Shown: positions 7,932-16,667 of the stretch, in pieces
How positions within the stretch are numbered: position 1 is the stretch's first letter
Layout of the letters: each line of letters begins with the position of its first letter
Assembly (NCBI RefSeq): GCF_000620105.1
Contig: NZ_JHVK01000022.1
Coordinates: 1 to 53,859, forward strand
Length of the DNA stretch: 53,859 nucleotides
Source of the DNA: Microvirgula aerodenitrificans DSM 15089
GTDB lineage: Bacteria; Pseudomonadota; Gammaproteobacteria; Burkholderiales; Aquaspirillaceae
Reading direction: 5' to 3'
Position numbers and translations under genes: made by a program
Notes under the pieces: model-generated
Databases searched by the model: none
What the model saw: only the letters and a program-made list of their open reading frames with translations
Told to the model about the DNA's origin: nothing

Positions 7932-8254
7932 ACATGTTGCTGCTGTTCGCCGCCCTGGGGGCCATCACCTTCCTGCTGCGCCTGTCGTTTATCGGTCTGC
8001 TCGGCCAGCGCAGGATTCCGCCGGCGCTGCAGATTGCGCTGCGCTTCGTCCCGCTGGCCATCCTGACTGCCATCACCGTGCCGGAAATCGTCATGCAGGA
8101 CGGCCGGCTGATCACCTCGCTGGCCGAACCGAAACTGGTCGCCGGCGTGGTGGCCGTACTGGTCGCCGCCAGAACGCGCAAGATCCTGCCGACGCTGGCC
8201 GCCGGCATGGCCACGCTGTGGCTGGCGCGCTGGGTGTTGCAATCCGTTTCCTGA
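7928..8254 (+). CDS. azlD: AzlD-family branched-chain amino acid exporter, small subunit
   Basis: A 108-residue hydrophobic protein with about four membrane segments, the usual size of AzlD/YgaH. It starts with MNMLLLFAALGAITFLLR; the central RFVPLAILTAI and the late LVAGVVAVLVAARTR are typical. The ATG overlaps the azlC stop codon (ATGA), so the two subunits are coupled. A hairpin 6 bases after the stop closes the unit and separates it from convergent ahcY. Confidence 0.86.
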   Translation: MNMLLLFAALGAITFLLRLSFIGLLGQRRIPPALQIALRFVPLAILTAITVPEIVMQDGRLITSLAEPKLVAGVVAVLVAARTRKILPTLAAGMATLWLARWVLQSVS

Positions 8255-8260
8255 CGCAAA

Positions 8261-8285
8261 AACGCCTCCGCAATGCGGAGGCGTT
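8261..8285. terminator. Bidirectional terminator between azlD and ahcY
   Basis: An 11-bp perfect stem (8261-8271 with 8275-8285) has a 3-base loop. Read on the minus strand it is followed by TTTTT, so it mainly suits ahcY. Confidence 0.8.
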
Positions 8286-8306
8286 CTGGTCAGGGATGCA
8301 GCGCAA

Positions 8307-9719
8307 TCAGTAGCGGTAGTGAGCCGGCTTGTACGGGCCGCTCTTGTCCACACCGATATAGGCAGCCTGCTCGTCCGACAGCACGGTCAGGTTCGCGCCG
8401 ATGCGTTCCAGGTGCAGGCGGGCGACCTTTTCGTCCAGGTGCTTCGGCAGCACATAGACCTGCTTGCCGTACTGTTCGCCGTGCTGGAAGATTTCCATCT
8501 GCGCGAGCACCTGGTTGGTGAAGCTGTTGCTCATCACGAAACTCGGGTGACCGGTCGCGCAACCGAGGTTCACCAGGCGGCCTTCGGCCAGCAGGATGAT
8601 GCGCTTGCCGTCCGGGAACACGATATGGTCGACCTGCGGCTTGATGTTGTCCCAGGTGTACTGGCGCAGGCTGGCGACTTCGATTTCGCTGTCGAAGTGG
8701 CCGATGTTGCAGACGATGGCATTGTTGCGCATCCGCTTCATGTGATCGTGGGTGATCACGCCGACGTTGCCGGTGGTGGTGACGAAAATGTCGCCCTGGG
8801 CGCAGGCATCGTCCATGGTGACGACGCGGTAGCCTTCCATCGCCGCCTGCAGCGCGCAGATCGGATCGATTTCCGTGACCCACACCGTGGCGCCGAGACC
8901 GCGCAGGCTCTGGGCGCAACCCTTGCCCACGTCACCGTAGCCGAGCACCACGGCGACCTTGCCGGCGATCATCACGTCGGTGGCGCGCTTGATGCCGTCG
9001 ACCAGGCTTTCGCGGCAGCCGTACAGGTTGTCGAACTTGGACTTGGTCACCGAGTCGTTGACGTTGAAGGCCGGGAACGGCAGGCGGCCGTCCTTTTCCA
9101 TCTGGTACAGGCGATGCACGCCGGTGGTGGTTTCTTCGGTCACGCCGCGGATGGCGGCCAGGCGCTTCGAGTACCAGCCCGGGTCGATTTCCAGGTGAGC
9201 GGCGATCGAGGCGAACAGCGAGGTTTCCTCTTCGTTGCCCGGCCTGGCGATCACGCTGCGGTCCTGTTCGGCCTTGGCGCCGAGCACCAGCAGCAGCGTG
9301 GCGTCGCCGCCGTCGTCGAGAATCATGTTCGCCGGCTGACCTTCCGGCCATTCGAAGATGCGGTGCGCGTAGTCCCAGTACTCGTCCAGCGATTCACCCT
9401 TGAAGGCGAACACCGGGATGCCGGCGGCAGCGATGGCGGCTGCGGCCTGGTCCTGGGTCGAGAAGATGTTGCACGAGGCCCAGCGCACTTCGGCGCCCAG
9501 CGCGATCAGCGTTTCGATCAGCACGCCGGTCTGGATGGTCATGTGCAGCGAGCCGGCAATGCGTGCGCCCTTCAGCGGCTTGCTGTCGCCGTATTCGGCG
9601 CGCAGAGCCATCAGGCCGGGCATTTCGGTTTCGGCGATCGACAGTTCCTTGCGGCCCCAGGCCGCGAGGGAGAGGTCAGCAACCAGGTAATCAGTGAATT
9701 TGTCAGCCACAGCGTTCAT
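8307..9719 (-). CDS. ahcY: Adenosylhomocysteinase (S-adenosyl-L-homocysteine hydrolase)
   Basis: A 470-residue cytosolic enzyme that splits S-adenosylhomocysteine into adenosine and homocysteine, removing the product inhibitor of methyltransferases. The NAD-binding motif GYGDVGKG lies at 260-267, the substrate-site run [11 protein letters not shown] at 221-231, and the C-terminal tail ends KPAHYRY as in the family. The length fits the bacterial form with the ~40-residue insert. The start at 9719 follows CAGGAAACTGAC; an in-frame upstream ATG at 9806 lies inside the riboswitch and is rejected. Expression should be switched on by S-adenosylhomocysteine through the leader at 9788-9851. Confidence 0.97.
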   Translation of the reverse strand: MNAVADKFTDYLVADLSLAAWGRKELSIAETEMPGLMALRAEYGDSKPLKGARIAGSLHMTIQTGVLIETLIALGAEVRWASCNIFSTQDQAAAAIAAAGIPVFAFKGESLDEYWDYAHRIFEWPEGQPANMILDDGGDATLLLVLGAKAEQDRSVIARPGNEEETSLFASIAAHLEIDPGWYSKRLAAIRGVTEETTTGVHRLYQMEKDGRLPFPAFNVNDSVTKSKFDNLYGCRESLVDGIKRATDVMIAGKVAVVLGYGDVGKGCAQSLRGLGATVWVTEIDPICALQAAMEGYRVVTMDDACAQGDIFVTTTGNVGVITHDHMKRMRNNAIVCNIGHFDSEIEVASLRQYTWDNIKPQVDHIVFPDGKRIILLAEGRLVNLGCATGHPSFVMSNSFTNQVLAQMEIFQHGEQYGKQVYVLPKHLDEKVARLHLERIGANLTVLSDEQAAYIGVDKSGPYKPAHYRY

Positions 9720-9787
9720 GTCAGTTTCCTGTACGGTGCGACCGGGAGGATGCGGCTCACCCGCACTCCCGCAGCCACGGGGGTTAG

Positions 9788-9851
9788 GCAAGCGCCGTTG
9801 AATCATGACCGAGCCTGGGACGGGGCACCCCGCCTTGCAGCGCTTCTCGGC
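9788..9851 (-). ncRNA. S-adenosylhomocysteine (SAH) riboswitch in the ahcY leader
   Basis: Read on the minus strand, the leader begins GCCGAGAAGCGCTGC and continues through a GC hairpin to CCAGGCTCGG, then CAACGGCGCTT. The first CCGAG pairs with CTCGG (P1). AAGCGC in the 5' loop pairs with GCGCTT at the 3' end, giving the pseudoknot typical of Rfam's SAH riboswitch. Both pairings and the conserved core can be seen directly, and the downstream gene is ahcY, the known target. These elements are genetic ON switches that respond to SAH. A GC-rich hairpin close to the ribosome site (about 9735-9770) may be the expression platform. Confidence 0.9.
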
Positions 9852-9860
9852 AAGCGACGG

Positions 9861-9866
9861 ATTATA
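9861..9866 (-). promoter_or_regulatory. ahcY promoter -10 element
   Basis: A perfect TATAAT on the minus strand sits about 10 bases before the first paired base of the SAH riboswitch, so transcription would start almost exactly at the aptamer. No good -35 is visible. Confidence 0.6.
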
Positions 9867-9929
9867 CAGGCAGGAAAAAGGAAACGGCGACCATGAGGTC
9901 GCCGTTTCTGCAGATCTGCTGCCCGTCGG

Positions 9930-11171
9930 TCAGACTTTGCCGAAGACCAGCGTACCGTTGGTGCCGCCAAAACCGAACGAGTTCGAAATTGCCACGTCGA
10001 TCTTCATGTCGCGCGCGACATTGGGCACGTAGTCGAGGTCGCAGCCGTGTTCGTAATCCTGCTCGAACAGGTTGATGGTCGGCGGGGCGATCTGGTTATG
10101 CAGCGCCAGGATCGAATACACCGCCTCGACGCCACCGGCGCCACCCAGCAGGTGGCCGGTCATCGACTTGGTCGAGTTGACGGCCAGTTTGCTTGCGTGA
10201 TCGCCGAACGCCAGCTTCAGCGCCTCGGTTTCATTGGCATCCCCCAGCGGGGTCGACGTGCCGTGCGCGTTCACGTAATCGACTTCGTCCGGGTTCAGGC
10301 CGGCATCTTTCAGCGCGTTCTTCACGCCACGGGCCGGGCCCTCGGCGCTCGGCGCGGTGATGTGATGCGCGTCCGAGCTCATGCCGAAGCCCTTCAGCTC
10401 GGCATAGATCTTTGCGCCGCGGCGCACTGCGTGCTCGTACTCTTCCAGCACGATGACACCGGCGCCCTCGCCCATGACGAAACCGTCACGGCCGGTATCC
10501 CACGGCCGCGAGGCGGTCGCCGGGTCGTCGTTGCGGGTCGACAGCGCCTTCATGGCGGCAAAGCCGCCGATGCCCAGGCGGGTGATCGCCCCTTCGGCAC
10601 CACCGGCCACCATGATGTCGGCGTCGCCGTACTGGATCAGCCGCGAGGCATCACCGATGCAGTGAGCGCCGGTCGTGCAGGCGGAGACGATGCCGTATGA
10701 CGGTCCCTGGAAACCCTTGATGATCGACACGTGGCCGGCAATCAGGTTGACCAGCGAGCCGGGAATGAAGAACGGGCCGATCTTGCGCGGACCGCCTTCC
10801 ATCAGTGCGACACCGGTTTCCTCGATCAGCGGCAGGCCGCCGATGCCGGAACCGATATTGACCCCGACGCGCGTGCGGTCGAGGTCCGGGATGTCTTCAA
10901 TTCCGGCATCAGCGACAGCCTGGAAAGCGGCGGCGATGCCGTAATGGATGAACACATCCATGCGGCGCGCGTCTTTCGGCGTGATGTAGTCGCTGATGTT
11001 GAAATCCTTCACCTCGCCGGCGATCTGGCATGCCATGTCGCTGGCGTCGAAGCGCGTGATGCGGGTGATGCCCGAACGGCCGGCCACGAGGTTGGCCCAG
11101 CCGGTCGCGACGTCGTTACCGAGCGGACTGACATGTCCCAGACCGGTGATGACTACTCTGCGTCGAGCCAA
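9930..11171 (-). CDS. fabF: 3-oxoacyl-ACP synthase II (KAS II)
   Basis: A 413-residue condensing enzyme that elongates acyl-ACP with malonyl-ACP. The Cys-His-His triad and Lys are visible: Cys165 in SACTTG, His303 in [11 protein letters not shown], and Lys335 and His340 in STKSMTGH. I chose the TTG at 11171 because AAGGAG lies 6 bases upstream and [10 protein letters not shown] is the family start; the ATG at 11222 would add 17 odd residues. It is the last gene of the fab cluster, 201 bases after acpP. That gap holds a terminator-like hairpin, so fabF may be partly uncoupled from acpP. Confidence 0.95.
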   Translation of the reverse strand: MARRRVVITGLGHVSPLGNDVATGWANLVAGRSGITRITRFDASDMACQIAGEVKDFNISDYITPKDARRMDVFIHYGIAAAFQAVADAGIEDIPDLDRTRVGVNIGSGIGGLPLIEETGVALMEGGPRKIGPFFIPGSLVNLIAGHVSIIKGFQGPSYGIVSACTTGAHCIGDASRLIQYGDADIMVAGGAEGAITRLGIGGFAAMKALSTRNDDPATASRPWDTGRDGFVMGEGAGVIVLEEYEHAVRRGAKIYAELKGFGMSSDAHHITAPSAEGPARGVKNALKDAGLNPDEVDYVNAHGTSTPLGDANETEALKLAFGDHASKLAVNSTKSMTGHLLGGAGGVEAVYSILALHNQIAPPTINLFEQDYEHGCDLDYVPNVARDMKIDVAISNSFGFGGTNGTLVFGKV

Positions 11172-11232
11172 GATGAACTCCTTGAATAGAGGAATGCCGG
11201 GCGCAGGCACAGGCCCGCGCACCCGCAGCAGC

Positions 11233-11249
11233 CCGGAAACGTTTTCCGG
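11233..11249. repeat. Inverted repeat in the fabF leader
   Basis: CCGGAAAC is followed directly by GTTTTCCGG, near-perfect arms with almost no loop, 62 bases before the fabF start. It may be a regulatory palindrome; no assignment can be made. Confidence 0.35.
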
Positions 11250-11315
11250 CCTGCCGGTCGCCGACGCCGCCGTGTCGCCACGCCGTCAAACGACCGTTTG
11301 CAGATCCCCAACTGC

Positions 11316-11355
11316 AAAAGACCCCTGCACAGACGGACAATCCGCGGCAGAGGTC
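11316..11355 (-). terminator. Terminator-like hairpin after acpP
   Basis: On the minus strand, GACCTCTGC (11347-11355) pairs with GCAGGGGTC (11320-11328) with one wobble, followed by TTTT. It lies 17 bases after the acpP stop. The long loop and short T-run suggest partial termination, which would raise acpP over fabF transcripts. Confidence 0.5.
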
Positions 11356-11372
11356 TCCAGGATCAAGCCAAA

Positions 11373-11612
11373 TTACTTGGGCAGGTGTGCCGACACGTAA
11401 TCGATGGCTTGCTGAACCGTCGTGATCTTTTCGGCGTCTTCGTCCGGGATCTCGCATTCGAATTCTTCTTCGAGTGCCATCACCAGTTCCACCGTGTCGA
11501 GCGAGTCAGCGCCCAGATCGTCAACGAACGAGGAATCGTTCTTCACTTCGGCTTCGTTAACGCCGAGTTGTTCAGCGACGATTTTCTTGACACGCTGTTC
11601 GATGTTTTCCAT
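11373..11612 (-). CDS. acpP: Acyl carrier protein
   Basis: A 79-residue acidic protein carrying the DSL motif at 36-38. Ser37 is the site for the 4'-phosphopantetheine arm that holds growing acyl chains. Length, acidity and the flanking [16 protein letters not shown] helix match bacterial AcpP almost exactly. It has its own AT-rich upstream region of 175 bases with a TAGAAT -10-like box, as expected for one of the most highly expressed proteins. It is followed by a leaky terminator and then fabF. Confidence 0.98.
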   Translation of the reverse strand: MENIEQRVKKIVAEQLGVNEAEVKNDSSFVDDLGADSLDTVELVMALEEEFECEIPDEDAEKITTVQQAIDYVSAHLPK

Positions 11613-11661
11613 TTGGTCTTACCTATGCCTTTCGGAGCGGGTGGTAAACAAAAACCGCGCC

Positions 11662-11667
11662 ATTCTA
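11662..11667 (-). promoter_or_regulatory. acpP promoter -10 candidate
   Basis: TAGAAT on the minus strand, about 50 bases before the acpP ATG, is preceded by an A/T-rich tract with T8 that could act as spacer/UP-like DNA. The -35 is poor. Confidence 0.45.
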
Positions 11668-11713
11668 CCAAAAAAAATTTAGAGCAAAATACCTAAATCA
11701 ACAGAGGTCAAAT

Positions 11714-11732
11714 GTTGTCATCTTCCGACAAC
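11714..11732. promoter_or_regulatory. GTTGTC/GACAAC inverted repeat upstream of acpP
   Basis: Perfect 6-bp arms flank ATCTTCC between fabG and acpP, about 50 bases upstream of the acpP -10 candidate. No T-run follows on either strand, so it looks more like an operator than a terminator. The cognate regulator is unknown. Confidence 0.35.
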
Positions 11733-11787
11733 TTCAGTACAACATCCGGGATCTGGTACCCATTTCGACAAAATCCTGCCAATTGCC

Positions 11788-12531
11788 TTACGGCATCAGC
11801 ATTCCGCCGTTCACATGAAGCGTCTGACCGGTGATGTATCCGGCCCGGTCCGACGCCAGAAATTCGACTGCATCGGCAATGTCCTGCACGCCGCCAAGGC
11901 GCCCCAGCGCGATCTGCTGCTCGAGCGCTTCACGCTGTGCCTGCGGCAGGTCGCGGGTCATGTCGGTCTCGATAAAGCCCGGTGCCACGCAGTTGACCGT
12001 GATGCCGCGGCTGCCGACTTCGCGCGCCAGCGACTTCGAGAAGCCCATGATCGCCGCCTTGGCCGCCGCATAGTTGCACTGGCCGGCATTGCCCATCGAG
12101 CCCACCACCGAGGCGATGCTGATGATGCGGCCCCAGCGGGCCTTCATCATACCCCTGAGCACCGCTTTCGAGAGCCGGTAAACCGACTTCAGGTTGGTAT
12201 CCATGATCGCGTCCCAGTCGTCGTCCTTCATCCGCATCAGCAACTGGTCACGCGTAATCCCGGCATTATTGACGAGAATCGTCAGAGGTCCATACGTTTC
12301 TTCAACAAATTTGATCAGACGGTCGACGGCTTCGCCGCCCTGATTGCTGTTGAACTCGTAGCCCTGGCCCTGGCCGATCGCCTGCAGCCGCTCGCTGATC
12401 GCCGCCGCGCCGGACTCGGAAGTGGCGGTCCCCACCACGATGGCGCCCTGACGGGCCAGGGTGTCGGCGATGGCGGCGCCAATGCCGCGCGACGCACCGG
12501 TCACCAGCGCAATTTTGCCTTGCAGCGTCAT
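11788..12531 (-). CDS. fabG: 3-oxoacyl-ACP reductase
   Basis: A 247-residue NADPH-dependent SDR that reduces beta-ketoacyl-ACP in each elongation cycle. TGASRGIG lies at 11-18 and NNAG at 88-91. The catalytic Ser141, Tyr154 and Lys158 are all present (NYAAAKAA), unlike the SDR at 3868. The start at 12531 is preferred because GGAG sits 9 bases upstream, inside the alternative ATG at 12546 that would add only five residues. It follows fabD with a 30-base gap in the same operon. Confidence 0.96.
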   Translation of the reverse strand: MTLQGKIALVTGASRGIGAAIADTLARQGAIVVGTATSESGAAAISERLQAIGQGQGYEFNSNQGGEAVDRLIKFVEETYGPLTILVNNAGITRDQLLMRMKDDDWDAIMDTNLKSVYRLSKAVLRGMMKARWGRIISIASVVGSMGNAGQCNYAAAKAAIMGFSKSLAREVGSRGITVNCVAPGFIETDMTRDLPQAQREALEQQIALGRLGGVQDIADAVEFLASDRAGYITGQTLHVNGGMLMP

Positions 12532-12561
12532 GTCATTCGTCTCCATGAGGAATATCGGGGA

Positions 12562-13491
12562 TCAGGCCAGTTCGGCCAGGGCGGCGTCCAGCGCAGCGCC
12601 GTCGGTCAGCGCCAGCGTCTTCACCCGTGCATCGATGCGCTTGCCCAGACCGGTCAGCACCTTGCCCGGACCGCACTCGGCCTGCAGCACCAGACCGGCT
12701 TCGGCCAGCGCACGCACGGTATCGGTCCAGCGCACCGGCTTGTACAGCTGAAGAGTCAGTGCGGTGCGGATGCCGTCGGCGTCGTCATGGCTGGCGACGT
12801 CGACATTGTGCAGCACGCGGATTGCCGGCGCCGCGATGGCGATGTCGGCCAGCGCCGCGGCCAGCCGCTCTGCGGCCGGCGCCATCAGCGCACAGTGCGA
12901 CGGCACCGATACCGGCAGCAGCAGCGCGCGCTTCGCGCCCTTGTCCTTGCACGCGGCGCAGGCGCGCTCGACTGCCGCCTTGTCGCCGGCAATCACCAGC
13001 TGGCCCGGCGAGTTGAAGTTGACCGCCTCGACCACCTGCCCCTGCGCGGCCTCCGCGCAGGCCGCCACCACGTCAGCGTCATCCAGGCCGAGAATGGCCG
13101 CCATGGCGCCGCTGCCTTCCGGCACGGCGCCCTGCATGGCTTCGGCGCGCAGACGCACCAGGCGCACCGCGTCGGCAAAGGCCAGACTGCCGGCGGCGAC
13201 CAGCGCCGAGTATTCGCCAAGGCTGTGCCCGGCCACGGCAGCCGGACGCTGACCACCGGCGGCCAGCCAGGCGCGCCAGATGGCGACACCGGCCGCCAGC
13301 ATCAGCGGCTGGGTATTGACGGTCTGGTTGATCGCTTCGGCCGATTCGGCCTGCAGCATCGCCCACAGATCGAGTCCGAGCGCATCGCCCGCCTCGTCGA
13401 AAGTGGTACGCACAACGGGATGGCCGGCAAAGCCGTCCATCATTTTCAGGCTCTGCGAGCCCTGTCCGGGAAAGACAAACGCGAAGGCCAT
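12562..13491 (-). CDS. fabD: Malonyl-CoA:ACP transacylase
   Basis: A 309-residue enzyme that loads malonate from CoA to ACP. The active-site Ser90 lies in GHSLGEYSAL and the partner His199 in SVPSHCALM. The N-terminus MAFAFVFPGQGSQ is the family signature. The start at 13491 follows an ATGAGGAG ribosome site; the upstream ATG at 13506 is part of that site. It sits between fabH and fabG, after a 176-base gap that holds two strong hairpins. Confidence 0.96.
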   Translation of the reverse strand: MAFAFVFPGQGSQSLKMMDGFAGHPVVRTTFDEAGDALGLDLWAMLQAESAEAINQTVNTQPLMLAAGVAIWRAWLAAGGQRPAAVAGHSLGEYSALVAAGSLAFADAVRLVRLRAEAMQGAVPEGSGAMAAILGLDDADVVAACAEAAQGQVVEAVNFNSPGQLVIAGDKAAVERACAACKDKGAKRALLLPVSVPSHCALMAPAAERLAAALADIAIAAPAIRVLHNVDVASHDDADGIRTALTLQLYKPVRWTDTVRALAEAGLVLQAECGPGKVLTGLGKRIDARVKTLALTDGAALDAALAELA

Positions 13492-13590
13492 GACGGGTCT
13501 CCTCATTGCAAAATCAGCAGATTGACGGGGATCATCCGCCGCACGCCGGCAACAGGGTGCAAACGTACGCTTGAACGGACTTCCCCCAAA

Positions 13591-13634
13591 CGCCCGACGG
13601 CGCCGAAGCGCATGGCTTCCGGCGCCGTCGGGCG
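13591..13634 (-). terminator. Strong GC hairpin between fabH and fabD
   Basis: A 15-bp perfect stem (13591-13605 with 13620-13634) encloses a 14-base loop, followed on the minus strand by only TTT. It may be a partial terminator or an RNA-processing/stability hairpin inside the fab operon. Confidence 0.55.
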
Positions 13635-13643
13635 GGGAATGGT

Positions 13644-13666
13644 CATCGGGATGACGTCACCCGATG
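13644..13666. repeat. Inverted repeat just after the fabH stop
   Basis: CATCGGG and CCCGATG (7-bp perfect arms) enclose ATGACGTCA, itself containing the palindrome TGACGTCA. It lies 2 bases after the fabH stop and next to the larger hairpin at 13591-13634. Confidence 0.5.
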
Positions 13667-13667
13667 C

Positions 13668-14627
13668 TCAGTACTGCACCAGGGCCGAGCCCCAGGCAAA
13701 GCCGCCGCCGATGCCTTCCAGCAGCAGCAGCTGGCCGCGCTGGATGCGGCCGTCACGGATCGCCGTGTCCAGTGCCAGCGGTACCGAAGCGGCCGACGTG
13801 TTCGCCTGCCCCGGCAGCGTGACCACGACCTTGTCCATGCTCATGTGCAAGTGCTTGGCGGTGGACTCGATGATGCGCAGGTTGGCCTGGTGCGGCACCA
13901 GCCAGTCGAGGTCTTCCTTGGCCTTTCCGGCCTCGGCCAGCGTCTGCACCGCCAGTTCGGACAGCGCCTTGACGGCGAACTTGAACACTGCCTGGCCATC
14001 CATGTGCACGTAGGCATTGCCGATCAGGGCCCCCTGCTCCGGATGCGCCGGCACTTTCAGGATGTCCTTGTAGCGGCCATCGGAATGCAGACGGGTCGCC
14101 AGCACACCGGCCTCGTCGGAGGCACCAAGCACCACGGCACCGGCACCGTCACCGAACAGCACACAGGTGCGGCGATCGCTCCAGTCGAGCAGCCGGGTCA
14201 TCGCCTCGGCGCCAACCACCAGCACCTTGCGCGCCATGCCGGCACGGATGTACGCATTCGCAGTGGCGAACGCGAACATGAAGCCGGCGCACACGGCCTG
14301 CACGTCGAATGCCGGGATACCCGGCAGACCAAGCTTTTCCTGCAGGATCACCGCCGTGCCGGGGAAAATCATGTCCGGCGTGGTGGTAGCGACAATGATC
14401 ATGTCCAGTTCGGACGCCTCGATGCCGGCCGACGCAATCGCGCGACGCGACGCTTCCAGCGCCAGGTCACTGGTGGCCTGTTCCGGGGCGATCAGATGCC
14501 GTTCACGAATGCCGGTACGGGAGACGATCCACTCGTCAGTGGTGTCGACGCGGGCGGCGAGATCGGCATTGGTCAATACCGTATCGGGCAGGTAGCCGCC
14601 AGTGCCGAGAATCCGGGCGTAGCGCAT
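13668..14627 (-). CDS. fabH: 3-oxoacyl-ACP synthase III (KAS III)
   Basis: A 319-residue enzyme that starts fatty acid synthesis by condensing acetyl-CoA with malonyl-ACP. The Cys-His-Asn triad is in place: Cys113 (AVCAGF), His246 (VPHQAN) and Asn276 (PGQANTSAA). [10 protein letters not shown] near residue 31 is a further signature. The start at 14627 (MRYARI) matches the family although the GGAG lies 12 bases away. It begins 23 bases after plsX ends, in the classical plsX-fabH pair. Confidence 0.96.
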   Translation of the reverse strand: MRYARILGTGGYLPDTVLTNADLAARVDTTDEWIVSRTGIRERHLIAPEQATSDLALEASRRAIASAGIEASELDMIIVATTTPDMIFPGTAVILQEKLGLPGIPAFDVQAVCAGFMFAFATANAYIRAGMARKVLVVGAEAMTRLLDWSDRRTCVLFGDGAGAVVLGASDEAGVLATRLHSDGRYKDILKVPAHPEQGALIGNAYVHMDGQAVFKFAVKALSELAVQTLAEAGKAKEDLDWLVPHQANLRIIESTAKHLHMSMDKVVVTLPGQANTSAASVPLALDTAIRDGRIQRGQLLLLEGIGGGFAWGSALVQY

Positions 14628-14650
14628 GAGAATGGGTTTCTCCGTCTTGT

Positions 14651-15694
14651 TCAGATTTTGGGGCTGGCCGCCGCCGCAGCGTCGATTCGGGCCAGTTGCT
14701 GCCCCACGTGCTCGCTGGTGTGGCGCACGACGTCGGCACGCACCTCGTCGATCGCCTGTTCCAGCGCGCAGCGAAAACCGAGGCTGTCGGTCCCGCCGTG
14801 GCTCTTGACCACAATGCCGCGCAAACCGACCAGGCTCGCCCCGTTGTATCGGCGGGAGTCTACCCGTTTCTTGAAGCGGTTGAGCACCGGCAATGCGGCC
14901 AGTGCACACAAGCGGGTCAGCAGATTGCGGGTGAATTCCTCCTTCAGGAAGGTCGCCACCATGTGGGCGAGTCCTTCGGAAGTTTTCAGGGCGACATTGC
15001 CGGTAAAGCCGTCGGTCACCACCACATCGACACTGCCGTGATAGATATCGTTGCCTTCGACGTTGCCGACGAAGTTGAGGCCGGAATGTCGCAGCAGCTC
15101 CGCCGCCTGTTTGACGTTGTCGCTGCCCTTGATCTCTTCCGAGCCGATATTCAGCAGCCCGACGGTCGGATTCGGCTTCTTCATCACGCCTTCGACCAGC
15201 ATCGCACCCATGATGCCGAACTGCAGCAGCTGTTCCGGCGTGCAGTCGACGTTGGCGCCAAGGTCCAGCACGCAGGTGGTGCCGTTCATCGACGGCAGCA
15301 TCTTGGCGATGGCCGGACGATCAATGCCGGGGATGGTTTTCAGGACGAAACGCGCGGTGGCCATCAGGGCACCGGTATTGCCGGCCGACACGATCGCCTG
15401 GGCAACCCCGTCCTTGACCAGGTTGATGGCGACCCGCATCGACGAGTCTTTCTTGTTCTTCAGCGCGGATTGCGGTGAATCGTCCATGCCGACCACTTCC
15501 GTGGCGGGATGGATGGTCAACTGCTCACCCGGCGCTCGGCCAAGGCGTTTCAGTTCGGATTCGATAAGGTCGGGGAGTCCGACCAGGATGAGCTTGACGT
15601 CGGGATGGCGGTCAAGAAAGGCGAGCGAAGCGGGTACGGTCACGCCGACCCCGACGTCCCCCCCCATCGCGTCGACAGCTACGGTGAGAGTCAT
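14651..15694 (-). CDS. plsX: Phosphate acyltransferase PlsX
   Basis: A 347-residue peripheral membrane enzyme that converts acyl-ACP to acyl-phosphate for phospholipid synthesis. The N-terminal VAVDAMGGD motif is diagnostic, supported by [19 protein letters not shown] and [10 protein letters not shown] later. The start at 15694 is four residues before that motif; the longer frame to 15874 has no family similarity. It lies between rpmF and fabH as in most proteobacteria, behind a 214-base leader with three predicted hairpins. Confidence 0.96.
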   Translation of the reverse strand: MTLTVAVDAMGGDVGVGVTVPASLAFLDRHPDVKLILVGLPDLIESELKRLGRAPGEQLTIHPATEVVGMDDSPQSALKNKKDSSMRVAINLVKDGVAQAIVSAGNTGALMATARFVLKTIPGIDRPAIAKMLPSMNGTTCVLDLGANVDCTPEQLLQFGIMGAMLVEGVMKKPNPTVGLLNIGSEEIKGSDNVKQAAELLRHSGLNFVGNVEGNDIYHGSVDVVVTDGFTGNVALKTSEGLAHMVATFLKEEFTRNLLTRLCALAALPVLNRFKKRVDSRRYNGASLVGLRGIVVKSHGGTDSLGFRCALEQAIDEVRADVVRHTSEHVGQQLARIDAAAAASPKI

Positions 15695-15798
15695 GCTGTT
15701 CCGGGAAAAGTTGAAGCCGTGCGGCATCACGACCCGGCTTGCCGGCATAACGCTGGCATAAAGGCGGTGCCGGAGTTCGCCTCCGCGGCACGGAAACG

Positions 15799-15860
15799 GG
15801 AATGCGGCGAAAGCGCCGCATTCCTGTCTGCAATCCTGACTGCGCAACGCACGGTCAGGA
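15799..15860. repeat. Hairpin-rich rpmF-plsX intergenic region
   Basis: Two perfect inverted repeats lie side by side: an 11-bp stem with a 4-base loop (15799-15809 with 15814-15824), and TCCTGAC/GTCAGGA (15834-15840 with 15854-15860). A looser GTGCCG/CGGCAC repeat lies just upstream of 15799. None has a T-run, so they are more likely leader structures or processing sites than terminators. Confidence 0.5.
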
Positions 15861-15908
15861 AGCTCGGGCGCCACGAACCGGCGGAGCCGGCGTGACGCAC
15901 GGGGCGAA

Positions 15909-16088
15909 TCACTCGCCCTTGGTCTTCACCACTTTGCGACCACGGTAGAAGCCGTTCGGGCTGATGTGGTGACGCAGGTGCACTTCGCCGGTCGACGGTT
16001 CGATCGCGGTGTTCGGCGCGGTCAGGAAATCGTGGGCGCGATGCATGCCGCGCTTGGACGGGGATTTTTTGTTCTGTTGGACAGCCAT
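15909..16088 (-). CDS. rpmF: 50S ribosomal protein L32
   Basis: Translation gives 59 residues starting [20 protein letters not shown], the L32 signature, and ending KVVKTKGE. It is the usual length and very basic. It is the zinc-free type, because the paired Cys residues found in some L32 proteins are absent. It follows yceD with 21 bases between them, and together they lead the fab cluster. A strong MGVTMAV-type leader with GGAGTCACC precedes the ATG. Confidence 0.97.
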   Translation of the reverse strand: MAVQQNKKSPSKRGMHRAHDFLTAPNTAIEPSTGEVHLRHHISPNGFYRGRKVVKTKGE

Positions 16089-16109
16089 GGTGACTCCTTC
16101 GATTCGGGT

Positions 16110-16610
16110 TCAGTCGGGCTTGCGCTTCAGCGCAGCAAGCACCGCAAACGGGTTGGGTTTGTCGGCCTTGGCCTTCTCGATCGCGTCGGGACGGCAGTCG
16201 TCGTGGCGCGGTGCGAGCGGCAAGCCCAGCAAAACTTCATCTTCGATCAATGCCAGCACGTCGAGTTCTTCCTCGGCCAGAATGCCGTCGAGGTCTTCAT
16301 CCTCGTCGCAAGCAGCTTCGAGCCGTTCTTCGTCGGTAAACTGGGTAATCAGCGTATCGGCGTCGATCCGGTGCGGCAGCGGTTCCAGGCAACGCTGGCA
16401 GGCCAGCATCACGTCTCCGCTGACTTTCAGACGCAAGGTCGGGCGATGCAGCCGGTCGACATGACCGGACACCGACCACGACAGCACGCCGTCACGGCTC
16501 GCCAGCGCATCGGCCAGACGCGGCAGATCCGCCACCGCGATATCGCGGGTGCTGATTTCGCGCCGTTCACGGGCGAAGTCGAGGCTATTGATCAAAATGG
16601 GTTGAGACAT
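16110..16610 (-). CDS. yceD: YceD-family (DUF177) 23S rRNA accumulation protein
   Basis: A 166-residue protein matching the YceD/DUF177 family. It has the central CQRC motif (Cys71, Cys74) followed by LEP, and a very acidic segment at about 93-120. Family members are linked to 23S rRNA accumulation in bacteria and plants; the mechanism is not settled. It heads the yceD-rpmF-plsX-fab run. There is no Shine-Dalgarno sequence before the ATG at 16610. The predicted promoter places the transcript start only about 3 bases upstream, so translation may be leaderless. Confidence 0.9.
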   Translation of the reverse strand: MSQPILINSLDFARERREISTRDIAVADLPRLADALASRDGVLSWSVSGHVDRLHRPTLRLKVSGDVMLACQRCLEPLPHRIDADTLITQFTDEERLEAACDEDEDLDGILAEEELDVLALIEDEVLLGLPLAPRHDDCRPDAIEKAKADKPNPFAVLAALKRKPD

Positions 16611-16619
16611 AAACGGCGA

Positions 16620-16648
16620 ATGATATTATCCACCTCTTCCCCTGTCAA
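16620..16648 (-). promoter_or_regulatory. Predicted promoter of the yceD-rpmF-fab operon
   Basis: On the minus strand a perfect TTGACA (16643-16648) and TATCAT (16620-16625) are 17 bases apart. The expected start (about 16613) falls next to the yceD ATG at 16610. The 57-base divergent gap also has to hold the maf promoter. Confidence 0.6.
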
Positions 16649-16667
16649 AAGAAAACGACGTCGATTC

